This document shows, one piece after another, positions 1 to 8,486 of a stretch of 48,628 nucleotides of DNA. A program made the translations under genes and the position numbers. How positions within the stretch are numbered: position 1 is the first letter of the stretch; each line of letters opens with the position of its first letter. This stretch comes from an uncultured Myxococcales bacterium (GTDB lineage Bacteria; Myxococcota_A; Bradymonadia; UBA7976; VGTA01), in NCBI GenBank assembly GCA_937146725.1, contig CAKZRU010000117.1, positions 1-48,628 on the forward strand, in the 5' to 3' direction. Below the pieces are notes generated by a model that saw only the letters and a program-made list of their open reading frames with translations, made no database searches and was not told where the DNA came from.

Positions 1-38
1 GAGTTTTGTTGCGCACTATGAAGAAAAAAGTTTAAAAG

Positions 39-60
39 CGGTCATATTTGGCCGGTTTTT
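39..60 (+). terminator. Possible weak Rho-independent terminator
   Basis: A 5-bp stem (CGGTC at 39-43 against GGCCG at 50-54, one G-U pair) with a 6-nt loop is followed by GTTTTT. It lies 4 nt after a TAA at 33-35, as expected for the end of a plus-strand gene entering from the left. The stem is short, so this is tentative. Confidence 0.3.
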
Positions 61-80
61 AGGGACAAATTATTTTGATG

Positions 81-129
81 GTTCGTTTACAGTTCGTTTA
101 CAGTTCGTTTACAAGTTTGTTCGTTTACA
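81..129. repeat. 11-bp tandem repeat, GTTCGTTTACA
   Basis: Three head-to-tail copies of GTTCGTTTACA sit at 81-91, 92-102 and 103-113. A fourth at 119-129 follows a 5-nt spacer, and partial copies (GTTTACA) continue to about 137. No function is evident. It lies in non-coding DNA downstream of the minus-strand collagen-like gene. Confidence 0.85.
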
Positions 130-141
130 AGTTTACAGTTT

Positions 142-364
142 AGTCAAAGGAGAGTTTTTTTAAAAGGCTACTTCTTTGTTTGGGTAGGAACAGCGATAAA
201 GCGGCTTTTGAAATGCTGTAAATAGTAAGTTCAACAACATAAGGAAGTACATCATTAAACATAATCGCCAAGCACTTTAACTTTTAGTTAATGCATGGGC
301 GAGGTGTATTTGATTGAATTGAGAATTAAGTCAAAGGAGAGTTTTTTTAAAAGGCTGCTTCTTT
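142..364. repeat. Pair of 36-nt direct repeats (142-177 and 329-364)
   Basis: The two copies are identical except for one A/G change at 170 versus 357. Each starts AGTCAAAGGAGAG and ends CTTCTTT. On the plus strand each can fold into a long G-U-containing hairpin (AAAGGAG pairing with CTTCTTT), and the second copy is followed by more T residues. They may therefore be duplicated terminators or a small interspersed repeat. Confidence 0.75.
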
Positions 365-409
365 TTTTCTTTGTTTGTTTGTTATGTTAATGCTTTGTTA
401 GTTTAGGTT

Positions 410-3199
410 TTAAAAAGGAAATGGTGATGAGAAAGTGGGAGTGAGATTTGAATTCAGCTGTCCCAACTCTTCTAGTGTTCCAGATATGTGTAAAGCTTTG
501 TATGTGGCGCTATTGTTCGTATTATAGCAATTATTATTGTTACTTTGCCGATAACCACCAACGCTATCCTCAGATACATCGTTTGCTTCAACTATCACAA
601 TTTGTTGAGTCGACTCATGGTAGGCATAAACAGGGAATGTAGTATTTACTTTATTAGTACCAACATTTGTTAAATAATATCTATTAGAAGTACTCCAATA
701 GTATGAAGATGACGTGGAACATGAACTATTTTTATAATAATCTCTGTAGCTCGTACTATTGTAATAGTTTCTGATACTGGTATCATATCGAGCATCAATG
801 ATTTTTGGCCAATTATCAGGGATCGATATAGATCCAGATGTACTTCTTTTGACAACCATTTTAACTCCTCCAACTTCCTCTATCGTGTAAAAGTAACTTC
901 CATCATATCCAATCGACTGTGCAACAATTTGACCAGTTTCATCGGTAAAAGCCATGGAGGAGGGTCGACTCGCACTGACCGACTGAGTAATATTCCCTTC
1001 AACATCCTTAAACACCAAATCCCCACCCATAGTAATCTCCACACCTGTACGGGTTTCGACCTTACCGTCTACGATCATGTCATTACCTGTGAAGATATCC
1101 GAGCCAGTCCAGCCTTCGTTGAAGTTCACAGACCAACTCACTAAGCGCCCTTCGATGACTGCGCCTTGTCCATCGAATGGTCCCTCAACACTGTCCACAA
1201 TCTTCAAACTCCATACACCTGGAGTGGTCTCGTCAAAGCAATCTTCCATTGAGCCACTTGCAGGGTTGCTTTGGCGGGGAAAGTTCTTCACTAGGCCTGA
1301 GCCACTACCAGCCTCGGGATTGTGCAGAATAATTTCAGTACCATCAGGAGAAATCAAAGTGACGGTTAACTGGCTGATATCTGGGTGATCTATGTTGACG
1401 TCAACACTTAAACGCTCGATGGTCGTACCTGGCTCTGGTGCCACGATGACACCAGTTACACCAAATTGGTTATTATCAGCGATGGTTAAGGCTTGCTGAG
1501 CACTTGCGACTGTATCACCTGGTACAACCTCACCAAGATTTAGGCCATAGCGACCGTCAAACTGTGGTGCACCGATATTTCCAGCGGGGCCGGCAGGTCC
1601 AACAGGTCCAGCAACACCAGCAGGGCCAGCAGGTCCGGCAACTCCGGCAGGGCCTTCAGGGCCGGCGATACCGGCGGGGCCAGCAGGACCTTGTATACCT
1701 TGCACGCCATCAGCGATACCATTGTTATCAACATCAGCGGGTACGCTTGTGGCATCATCAACTAAGGTACCAACACTGACCTCTACCCAATCAGGGAAGC
1801 CGTCATTGTCAGTATCTAAAGTTAGGTCCAGCTCACCAGCTGGGCCTTGTGGACCTTCTGGGCCGATGGGGCCTTGTGGGCCAACAATTCCTTGAGGACC
1901 TTGAATACCTTGAGGCCCTTGGGGGCCTTCTGAGCCTTGAGGACCTGCAGGACCACGAGGACCAGCTGGACCTACTAACTCATCAGGGATGTTATCGCCA
2001 TTTACATCAACCGGTACATCAGCTGCGTCATTGGGATTAGCGCCAACCGCAATTTCAACCCAATCGTACCAGCCATCAACATCGCTATCATCATAAAAAG
2101 ATAGGCTTCGACCTCGAGGACCTTGGGGGCCCATCGGACCATCGGGGCCCTGTAAACCTTGAGCACCTTGTGCACCAGGTAAGCCTTGAGCACCCTGCAG
2201 TACGTCGGCGACCCCATTATTGTCACTGTCAACAGGTTGAGCTTGCTGATCTAAATAGTTGGTGTTGGCCGCTACTTCGATCCAGTCGGGAGTACCATCA
2301 TTATCAGCATCAGCGGTGAGATTTAATTCTCCCGCTGGACCTTGAGGACCAGCCTCACCTTGAGGGCCTTGCTCACCTTGTGGACCTTGTGGACCTTGAA
2401 GACCTTGTGGGCCTTGCTCTCCACGAGGACCTTGAGGACCGGCTAGCATATCAGCAATACCATCGTTGTTGACATCATCGGGTAGATCACTTGGATCGTT
2501 TGCATTAGAACCAACCGCATTTTCAACCCAATCATACCATCCATCTTGGTCTGAATCAGAGGCAAAGTTTAGGTCACGACCACGAGGGCCAATTGGGCCT
2601 TGGTCTCCTCGAGGGCCTTGATCACCACGCGGGCCTTGCTCACCTTGGGCACCTTGAGGACCTTGCTCACCCTGTGGCCCTTGTTCGCCTTGGGCACCTT
2701 GCATGCCATCAAGGTTGCCAACCCAGTTTCCCTCTGCATTGATGACTTCTTGTTCACCAATACTGACCGAACGCGGGTGAATGTCTTCACCCTCGACATC
2801 AATCGCATGGTCAGCGACAAGAGCATATTGGGCCCATTGAGCACGTAAAGTGCCACCAATTCTCATTCGAGGCGAAACTTCATCATCTCCATCGGCTTGT
2901 AGAGTTAAATAAAGAGGAGTACTAGCATCATAATCAGCAGGTAAATCAGTCATTGTACCAAGGTTCACGCTAAAAGTGCCCTCGACAACATTAACACTGC
3001 CATGCCTTTCTTCCCAAATCAGAGCACCACCACTAGAAGCATTGTATAGTCGGAAAGTAATGGGATAAGAGCCGTTAATGACTTGATCAGCTTGATCGGT
3101 GATAAAGCCTTGATAGCCAATGGTAAGCGGGGTATCTTGAGCGCTTGCTGAAGACAGCAAAAACACCGATAAGATAAGGGTAAGCAAAAGCCGAAGCAT
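410..3199 (-). CDS. Secreted collagen-like mosaic protein with Ca-binding repeats and P-domain
   Basis: This is a probable cell-surface or secreted structural/adhesin protein. From the N-terminus it has a signal peptide (MLRLLLTLILSVFLLSSASAQ), then a module at about residues 22-150 that often precedes collagen-like stalks in environmental bacteria (YQGFITD... FRLYN... G.F.V.LG). Residues about 165-545 are Gly-X-Y collagen-like blocks (GPQG, GEQG, GPAG) alternating with four copies of a 40-residue unit of the type DSDQDGWYDWVE...DVNNDGIAD, which looks calcium-binding. Residues about 550-696 are a proprotein-convertase P-domain (HPDISQLTVTLISPDGTEI). The last 230 residues are Tyr/Ser/Asn-rich and unassigned. 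I chose ATG at 3199 because GGAG lies 7 nt upstream; a TTG two codons earlier is too close to that site. The gene is divergent from the AGTE lipoprotein. The function in adhesion or prey contact is inference. Confidence 0.88.
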   Translation of the reverse strand: MLRLLLTLILSVFLLSSASAQDTPLTIGYQGFITDQADQVINGSYPITFRLYNASSGGALIWEERHGSVNVVEGTFSVNLGTMTDLPADYDASTPLYLTLQADGDDEVSPRMRIGGTLRAQWAQYALVADHAIDVEGEDIHPRSVSIGEQEVINAEGNWVGNLDGMQGAQGEQGPQGEQGPQGAQGEQGPRGDQGPRGDQGPIGPRGRDLNFASDSDQDGWYDWVENAVGSNANDPSDLPDDVNNDGIADMLAGPQGPRGEQGPQGLQGPQGPQGEQGPQGEAGPQGPAGELNLTADADNDGTPDWIEVAANTNYLDQQAQPVDSDNNGVADVLQGAQGLPGAQGAQGLQGPDGPMGPQGPRGRSLSFYDDSDVDGWYDWVEIAVGANPNDAADVPVDVNGDNIPDELVGPAGPRGPAGPQGSEGPQGPQGIQGPQGIVGPQGPIGPEGPQGPAGELDLTLDTDNDGFPDWVEVSVGTLVDDATSVPADVDNNGIADGVQGIQGPAGPAGIAGPEGPAGVAGPAGPAGVAGPVGPAGPAGNIGAPQFDGRYGLNLGEVVPGDTVASAQQALTIADNNQFGVTGVIVAPEPGTTIERLSVDVNIDHPDISQLTVTLISPDGTEIILHNPEAGSGSGLVKNFPRQSNPASGSMEDCFDETTPGVWSLKIVDSVEGPFDGQGAVIEGRLVSWSVNFNEGWTGSDIFTGNDMIVDGKVETRTGVEITMGGDLVFKDVEGNITQSVSASRPSSMAFTDETGQIVAQSIGYDGSYFYTIEEVGGVKMVVKRSTSGSISIPDNWPKIIDARYDTSIRNYYNSTSYRDYYKNSSCSTSSSYYWSTSNRYYLTNVGTNKVNTTFPVYAYHESTQQIVIVEANDVSEDSVGGYRQSNNNNCYNTNNSATYKALHISGTLEELGQLNSNLTPTFSSPFPF

Positions 3200-3322
3200 G
3201 GGCAAACTCCATAAGTGAATAGATTGTTTTGCTTATATTTAAACATTATGACAAGACTTGCAAGTATCAATCATTTGTCATAAAAAAGTGCTCAGACTTT
3301 ATCAAATACGGACTTACTACAT
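3200..3322. promoter_or_regulatory. Shared divergent promoter region
   Basis: The gap of about 120 bp between the divergent starts of the collagen-like protein and the AGTE lipoprotein must carry both promoters. It is very AT-rich. I could not choose -35/-10 boxes with confidence. Confidence 0.45.
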
Positions 3323-4243
3323 ATGTTTAGATTAATTGTATGTTCACTATTGCTTACTTCATACATCACGGCATGTGGTGATCCATTACCAAGTAAAAAC
3401 AGCACGGCTGATTTAGGACTATTAGCAGTACCAACTAGCTTGAGTTTTCCCGATCAGTCAAGCTCAGAAGAAACTCTGTCGTTAACTTTGGTAAATCCTA
3501 GCGAAGAACCCTTTACGATTACAGATTGGCGTCTTGAAGAAGCAGATGATGTCCAAGAGTTATTTATTGTCGAACAGGGCTCATGGGTGAATGAGCAAGT
3601 AATCATTCCTCCTACCGGACAAATGGCAATTGATATCGTTTGGCGACCTACAGATGATCTAGTTGATTCAGCGGTTCTCACCATCTTATGGGAAGCTGGA
3701 GAATTGACAGCTGATATTAACACAGGTAATCGCCTTGAAGAAATGCTTGAAGCCGGAACTGAAACAGCCGGTACAGAGGGTGGAACCGAAACAGCCGGTA
3801 CAGAAGGTGGAACTGAAACAGCCGGTACAGAAGCTGGAACCGAAACAGCCGATACAGAAGCTGGAACCGAATCAGCCGGTACAGAGGGTGGAACCGAAAC
3901 AGCCGGTACAGAGGGTGGAACCGAAACAGCCGGTACAGAGGGTGGAATAGAAGCCGGAGTCATGATGCCCTTAGTTGATCTCGATGGTGATGGAGTGGAT
4001 GATAGTATCGATAATTGCATTAGCACGGCAAATCCCAACCAAGAAGACAGCGATCAAGATGGGGCAGGAGATATATGCGACCAGGATCCGCAACAATTTA
4101 ATTTTAAGGTCAGACACCAAGGTTTAATTCAAATCGGAGGCCATGGCGTCAGTAACCTATTTAATCACCAATCTAGTGCTAGTTCTGGAGTAGTCAACGG
4201 CTCATCTCGCTTATTTAAGCTTAAGGCGCGTTTACATCCCTAA
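3323..4243 (+). CDS. AGTE-repeat lipoprotein with one TSP3 calcium repeat
   Basis: A predicted lipoprotein: the N-terminus MFRLIVCSLLLTSYITACGD has a hydrophobic stretch and a lipobox ending at Cys18. Residues about 35-130 look like an Ig-like ASPM/SPD-2/Hydin or choice-of-anchor-D fold (LSFPDQSS...LTLVNPSEEPFTI). Residues about 143-213 are a low-complexity tandem array of AGTEGGTET-type units, probably a flexible linker. Residues about 218-256 form one thrombospondin type-3 repeat (DLDGDGVDDSIDNC...NPNQEDSDQDGAGDIC). The last 50 residues are unassigned. It is divergent from the collagen-like gene and shares its DxDxDG chemistry, so both are probably surface-exposed. No enzymatic motif is visible. 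The in-frame AGTE repeats are likely to vary in copy number between strains. Confidence 0.85.
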   Translation: MFRLIVCSLLLTSYITACGDPLPSKNSTADLGLLAVPTSLSFPDQSSSEETLSLTLVNPSEEPFTITDWRLEEADDVQELFIVEQGSWVNEQVIIPPTGQMAIDIVWRPTDDLVDSAVLTILWEAGELTADINTGNRLEEMLEAGTETAGTEGGTETAGTEGGTETAGTEAGTETADTEAGTESAGTEGGTETAGTEGGTETAGTEGGIEAGVMMPLVDLDGDGVDDSIDNCISTANPNQEDSDQDGAGDICDQDPQQFNFKVRHQGLIQIGGHGVSNLFNHQSSASSGVVNGSSRLFKLKARLHP

Positions 4244-4307
4244 GTGCATTCGAGCTATTTACCACGAAATCGAAGCAGGCATTTATAGAATTTACTGAGT
4301 CTTAGCT

Positions 4308-4805
4308 CTAATCCCAAGTATTAAAAATGATTTGAGCGATTTGGCTTGGGCCCCAGTACTTGATTTCTTTAAGTTCTACAGGCTCAAGCTCACAGAGCAT
4401 CTCCATGTTGGGTTTCTGCCTTAACTGTGCACTGGTCAGAATTACAAACTCTCCTCTAACATGAGTAGGGATTTCGCTTGGTATATCGAACATAGCTAAA
4501 TCAATAAATTGTGATTCACAATTAAGCTTATGATCGGTTGATAGACCAATCAATGGATAATGCTGATTACAAAGAAGCCAATAACACTTGGCTTTGTGTG
4601 TGATGAGTTGTGCAAAATAATTTCGAGTTGATGATAAGTCCGTTAAGCTCCCATTTGTTATATCATCAGTAGTAGATTCTACTTTTGCACCAATAAGTTG
4701 AGTGAATTGGTAGCAAAAAGACTTAAAGTCACTTTTGGAAACACTTGGCGGTGCTTCTGATTCAACGTGAAAAAAACCGGTAATTCCTTTTGGTAATACT
4801 TTCAT
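4308..4805 (-). CDS. Hypothetical protein, 165 aa
   Basis: I do not recognise the family. The protein is soluble-looking, with no signal peptide or membrane segment, moderately rich in Cys (5) and with a Trp-containing C-terminus (KYWGPSQIAQIIFNTWD). It has two plausible alpha/beta portions split near residue 90. ATG at 4805 is used, with AGG about 10 nt upstream. It lies 53 nt downstream of the HD-domain gene on the same strand and converges on the AGTE lipoprotein. Its size and composition recall small cytosolic immunity-type proteins, but nothing in the sequence proves that. Confidence 0.65.
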   Translation of the reverse strand: MKVLPKGITGFFHVESEAPPSVSKSDFKSFCYQFTQLIGAKVESTTDDITNGSLTDLSSTRNYFAQLITHKAKCYWLLCNQHYPLIGLSTDHKLNCESQFIDLAMFDIPSEIPTHVRGEFVILTSAQLRQKPNMEMLCELEPVELKEIKYWGPSQIAQIIFNTWD

Positions 4806-4858
4806 CTACTGTGAACCTATGACTCATCCAAGTTAAGAATAGCTTCTTTAAGGAACAC

Positions 4859-6133
4859 TTAACTCAATTTGCTTGCTTCGAGTTCTTTATCAATATGTGC
4901 CACGCATAAATCAACGCAATCGGGTGGCACAAAAATCATGACCTCATCGATTTTATTTTCAAGGGCTTTAATGATTCTAGAGCGTTCACGCACATCGGTA
5001 CCATCTTCCATTAGAATCCCACTATCATAAGGGAAATAGCCTCGTTTTTGAGTTCTAGCCAAGATTAAGTCAGATTCTGGAACATAGCCCGCATCGGTGA
5101 TGATCTGTTTAAGACTAGGCATTAAGCGGCGGGCCATACTGATTTTTAGAGGATAGCCGGTGATCCTACGATGAAACTCACTACGAGACGTGACTCTTTT
5201 AGAAAGAGTTGATAAAATATGATCATTATGCTGAGCCCATTCAAAGAGGGACATCATAATAGGTGCGTCAGTCAGTTTCACATATTCGCTGGGCTGTAAA
5301 TGATCATTGATGAGGATGTTTTTTAAGGCTTCATTAAGTTGAAGATCACCTTTTTGGTACAGAAACTTAGCGCGTTGTAAGGCTCGGGTAATGTAGGTTT
5401 GAGTTAAAACACTAATTCTATGAAAATAAACCAAATAATACATATGCCAACGGGTAATTAAATAGGCTTCAACAATCGGTAGTCCATCCCGACTAATCGC
5501 CAAATGACCATCCTCACGGAGTCGAATTGACCTAAAAAGACGACGGGTATCAAAGCCGCCTACTTCCACACCGGTAAAGTGCTGGTCACGTAATAAATAA
5601 TCTAAGCGATCAACATCGAGTTGGCTACTTACAATATCGTGTAGCGCCGGTAAGCTCACACGACCTTCCATAATATCAATCAAACGGTCAATGCCTTCTT
5701 GTCCCACTAAAGAGCGCATCGCATGATTTAAATCACCGGCTTCATCAAGTAACAAGCGCTTGCCCCATTCCTCATGTGACGCATAAGTCGCAAAGACATC
5801 GGGTGTTTCAAGCATATGAGAAAAGGGAGGATGCCCAATATCATGAAGTAAAGCCCCATAACAGACCAACTGTTGATCAAGCTCACTCATGGTACCCGGA
5901 TAGATTTCATTGAGCCTTTTGACCAAGGTCGTTGCCAAATGGTAGGCACCAATCGAATGAGAAAAGCGGGTATGCGTTGCCGATGGAAAGGCAAAATGGC
6001 AAGTCGCTAACTGCGAAATATAACGTAAGCGTTGAAAGGTACTGGTGTCGATTAAAGTTCGAACTTCTGGTGATAAAAAGATGTCTCCATGAATGGGATC
6101 TCTGATAATACTTTGATGCACTTGGTGAACCAT
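4859..6133 (-). CDS. HD-domain phosphohydrolase, dNTPase/SAMHD1-like
   Basis: A member of the HD superfamily close to dGTPase/SAMHD1-type metal-dependent phosphohydrolases; the exact substrate is not known. The N-terminus IIRDPIHGDIFLSPEVRTLI and the following FQRLRYISQLA are typical of this subgroup. The HD metal site is visible as HTRFSHS (His54/His59), LLHDIGHPPFSH (His97-Asp98) and a later Asp in DVDRLDYLLRD near residue 176. The start is placed at ATG 6133, giving 424 aa, because AGGAG lies 7 nt upstream; a GTG at 6211 would add 26 residues that do not look like the family. It may lead into the downstream 165-aa gene. A dNTP-depleting role in phage defence is possible for this family, but nothing here shows it. 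Confidence 0.85.
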   Translation of the reverse strand: MVHQVHQSIIRDPIHGDIFLSPEVRTLIDTSTFQRLRYISQLATCHFAFPSATHTRFSHSIGAYHLATTLVKRLNEIYPGTMSELDQQLVCYGALLHDIGHPPFSHMLETPDVFATYASHEEWGKRLLLDEAGDLNHAMRSLVGQEGIDRLIDIMEGRVSLPALHDIVSSQLDVDRLDYLLRDQHFTGVEVGGFDTRRLFRSIRLREDGHLAISRDGLPIVEAYLITRWHMYYLVYFHRISVLTQTYITRALQRAKFLYQKGDLQLNEALKNILINDHLQPSEYVKLTDAPIMMSLFEWAQHNDHILSTLSKRVTSRSEFHRRITGYPLKISMARRLMPSLKQIITDAGYVPESDLILARTQKRGYFPYDSGILMEDGTDVRERSRIIKALENKIDEVMIFVPPDCVDLCVAHIDKELEASKLS

Positions 6134-6508
6134 CACCCTGCTCCTCATATAGACCTTATGTACGGTGCTCAAAGTTAGTTTTTCATAATTAAGTAATTTT
6201 AACTTTGGCACACTCGTTAAATAATGGGCCTAGCTTATGTATCAAACAGCTGTTCAGCAAGTAAATTCCTTAAAAAATAAAGACTTAGTCTAAATTAACG
6301 AGCTTGGTAACTATGACTTTGATATAGTTCTGCAGTTAAGGTAAATCGATTTTTCTTAATAATAACAGTTACTTAAATCTGTTACAACAACAGGGCTAGG
6401 ACTGATGTTGCAATGGCTAGTTCATAAAAGATCTTAAGTTTAGAATCTAACTACGATAGGATATTTTACCATAAATCTATGACTTTAACTTAACCTTAAG
6501 GGATAAGA
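6134..6508. other. Divergent intergenic region with two small palindromes
   Basis: This 375-bp AT-rich gap lies between the HD gene (leftward) and the LRR gene (rightward). It holds two short perfect palindromes, AACAGCTGTT (6245-6254) and AGACTTAGTCT (6281-6291), either of which could be a regulator site for the HD gene. The LRR gene has a clear ribosome site, AAGGG, 6 nt before its ATG. No small gene is evident. Confidence 0.4.
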
Positions 6509-8449
6509 ATGAGCCCAAATAAACAAAAACGAACTTTCTTTACTTATTCGATCAGCTTTACTTATTCGATCAGCCTTATAGTCCTTATGTTTTTCGGCAT
6601 GAGTTTATCAATTTCTAATGCTCAAGCCAAATGTCGATGGACGACTTGTACTTACAAGCAAATCAACCAAGAGGCTTTAGCCGAAATCAAGGCTCAAAAA
6701 AACTTGTCCAAACTTACAGTTGGCTTTGATAAAGAGTCTGATAATGCTGATTTTAAATCGGTTATGCAACTTGCGACAATCCCAGAAGTTAAGTCGGTTT
6801 CGCTCTATTCAAGTAAAATCACCGACCTTTCGCCCATAAAGGGAATGACCCAGATCGAACGTTTAGAGATTTCTTCTACGGCGATTACTGATCTAAAAGT
6901 TGTTGGAAGCCTAACCGCCTTAAAAGAACTCAAGATGAAATCGATGCAAATCGGTAAAGATAGAATCGATTTAAGTCCTTTAGCACCATTAACCAAACTT
7001 ATTAAGTTCAATAGTTATGCCACTAAACTATTAAACTTACAGGCTTTGAGTACCAACAAAGAGATGGTTGAGCTCAATTTATATATGAGTGATGTGGATA
7101 ATATTTCACTTGTTGCCAATATGCCCAAACTCGAAGTTTTGGATTTATATGCGTCTGATCGTATTAAGGATTTAAGTCCTTTAAAAGGGCTTAAAAAACT
7201 CAAAAAACTTAATCTATATATGTCAAAGGCTAATGATTTTTCCGCTTTGAGTGGGCTCACCAACCTAGAGGAAATCTGGCTACAATTCACCAAGATTAGC
7301 TCTTTGGATTTCTTGAAAAACTCAACCAAGCTCAAGGAAGTCAGTGCACGTTGGTGTGATCAGCTTACAGATATTTCTGCTGTAAGTTCTTTAAAGCAAC
7401 TTGAAAGACTATACTTAGACAAAACACCAATTATTAACTTTACCGCACTCAGTGAATTGACTCAATTAGAGCGCCTCGACTTAACTCGCACAGGAATCAG
7501 GGACTTAAGTGTTCTAAGTAAACTAGTTAAACTGGAGTTCTTAAATCTAGAGCAAAATGAAAAACTCTCGGATCTATCACCACTTGCTCAACTCACTAAT
7601 CTAAATCAGCTTAATCTAAGCGAAAGCCAAGTCAAAGATCTTAGCCCTTTGCAAGGCTTATCCAAGCTTTATAATTTAAATCTATCTGAAACCTCCGTAC
7701 AAAAAATTGATCCTTTAAAGGCTTTAAGTGATTTACAATATCTTAATTTAAACGATACTTTGGTGAGTGATTTAAGTCCTTTAGCTCAGAGTCAAAAACT
7801 TCGTCAGCTCCAAGTCAAAAATACACTAGTGACTCAGATTAAGCCTTTATATGAGCTTGCAAAACTTTCCTCAATTAAAGTTCCTAAAAATGTAGCGCAA
7901 GCCCAAATTGATGAACTTAAGTCAAAGAACAGCAAGGTGAGAGTCAATAGCTATGAACTCAGTGAAGCATTTATTAAGCGAAGCTCAAGTCTGGCTCAGA
8001 TCAAAACTCAAACGGTTGAAACAACATATGCTGATCTATCGGCCTCAAAACATAAGAGTGAAAACAAGAACATAAATAAGAAGGAAGCGAGTGCTACAAA
8101 GAAGGTCAAGACCTATACTGAGCAAGAAAAAAATTACTTAATCGCACAGGCCAAAGCCTTAACTGTTGTTGAGATGAGTAATCAAATGGAACAGGTGAAA
8201 GCGGAGGCGGATAAGAAGCTTACCAAAGAGCTTGAGCGAGTAAAGGCAGAGCATAAAAAGCAAATTGAACAGCTCAAAGCCGAATCAGCCAAGGAACTTG
8301 CTCAGGCTCTTGCACAAGCTAAAAACGAAGCGGCTCAACAGATTGCCAAGATTAAAGCTGAAAGTAAATTAGCGGCTAAGGCTGCTGCAAAAGCCGCTGT
8401 TAAAGCCGCTCTTAAAATGATCAAGGATAAGGCTAAAAAAGCACCTTAA
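6509..8449 (+). CDS. Exported leucine-rich-repeat protein with coiled-coil tail
   Basis: The protein begins with a signal peptide (hydrophobic segment SLIVLMFFGMSLSISNAQA). A small Cys pair follows (CRWTTC, about residues 41-46), then from about residue 75 to 470 a long run of 21-23-residue leucine-rich repeats of the internalin/SDS22 bacterial type (L.L..T.V.DLSPL..L..L). Residues about 545-640 are a Lys/Ala/Glu-rich heptad-like coiled coil (EQLKAESAKELAQALAQAKN). LRR proteins of this type usually bind other proteins; the partner is unknown. The signal peptide contains an exact tandem FTYSIS duplication encoded by an 18-bp repeat at 6541-6576. AAGGGATAAGA precedes the ATG. It converges on topB. 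Confidence 0.85.
   Translation: MSPNKQKRTFFTYSISFTYSISLIVLMFFGMSLSISNAQAKCRWTTCTYKQINQEALAEIKAQKNLSKLTVGFDKESDNADFKSVMQLATIPEVKSVSLYSSKITDLSPIKGMTQIERLEISSTAITDLKVVGSLTALKELKMKSMQIGKDRIDLSPLAPLTKLIKFNSYATKLLNLQALSTNKEMVELNLYMSDVDNISLVANMPKLEVLDLYASDRIKDLSPLKGLKKLKKLNLYMSKANDFSALSGLTNLEEIWLQFTKISSLDFLKNSTKLKEVSARWCDQLTDISAVSSLKQLERLYLDKTPIINFTALSELTQLERLDLTRTGIRDLSVLSKLVKLEFLNLEQNEKLSDLSPLAQLTNLNQLNLSESQVKDLSPLQGLSKLYNLNLSETSVQKIDPLKALSDLQYLNLNDTLVSDLSPLAQSQKLRQLQVKNTLVTQIKPLYELAKLSSIKVPKNVAQAQIDELKSKNSKVRVNSYELSEAFIKRSSSLAQIKTQTVETTYADLSASKHKSENKNINKKEASATKKVKTYTEQEKNYLIAQAKALTVVEMSNQMEQVKAEADKKLTKELERVKAEHKKQIEQLKAESAKELAQALAQAKNEAAQQIAKIKAESKLAAKAAAKAAVKAALKMIKDKAKKAP
6541..6576 (+). repeat. 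18-bp tandem duplication inside the signal peptide
   Basis: Two 18-bp copies of TACTTATTCGATCAGCYT lie head to tail and encode a duplicated TYSISF/L hexapeptide in the LRR protein's signal region. The length is a multiple of three, so gain or loss keeps the frame and only changes the h-region length. Confidence 0.8.
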
Positions 8450-8486
8450 TCTTAATTCACAGCCTAGCTGGCTAAGGTTGACTCTA

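Larger units (their letters stand above)
1..409. other. Repeat-bearing intergenic region at the left edge
   Basis: No gene is supported here. The stretch holds four copies of an 11-bp unit (81-129), two copies of a 36-nt sequence (142-177 and 329-364), and a possible small terminator hairpin at 39-60. A short frame ending in TAA at 33-35 could be the last codons of a plus-strand gene lying mostly outside the window, because a hairpin with a T run follows it directly, but about ten codons are too few to identify anything. Confidence 0.6.

Noticed and set aside
2..163. Open frame without a start at the left edge, reading SFVAHYEEKSLKAVIFGRFLG
   Set aside because: It runs into the 11-bp tandem repeats and has no family signature beyond the first 30 residues, so I cannot support a partial gene.
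1504..2859. Several long open frames on both strands inside the collagen-like gene
   Set aside because: They are shadows of the Gly-X-Y codon repeats; their translations are low-complexity (for example QRGRQVQQVQQHQQ) and they have no ribosome sites.
3454..4038. 194-codon minus-strand frame opposite the AGTE lipoprotein
   Set aside because: Its PPSVPAVSV repeats are only the reverse reading of the AGTE repeat; the plus-strand frame has the signal peptide, lipobox and TSP3 repeat.
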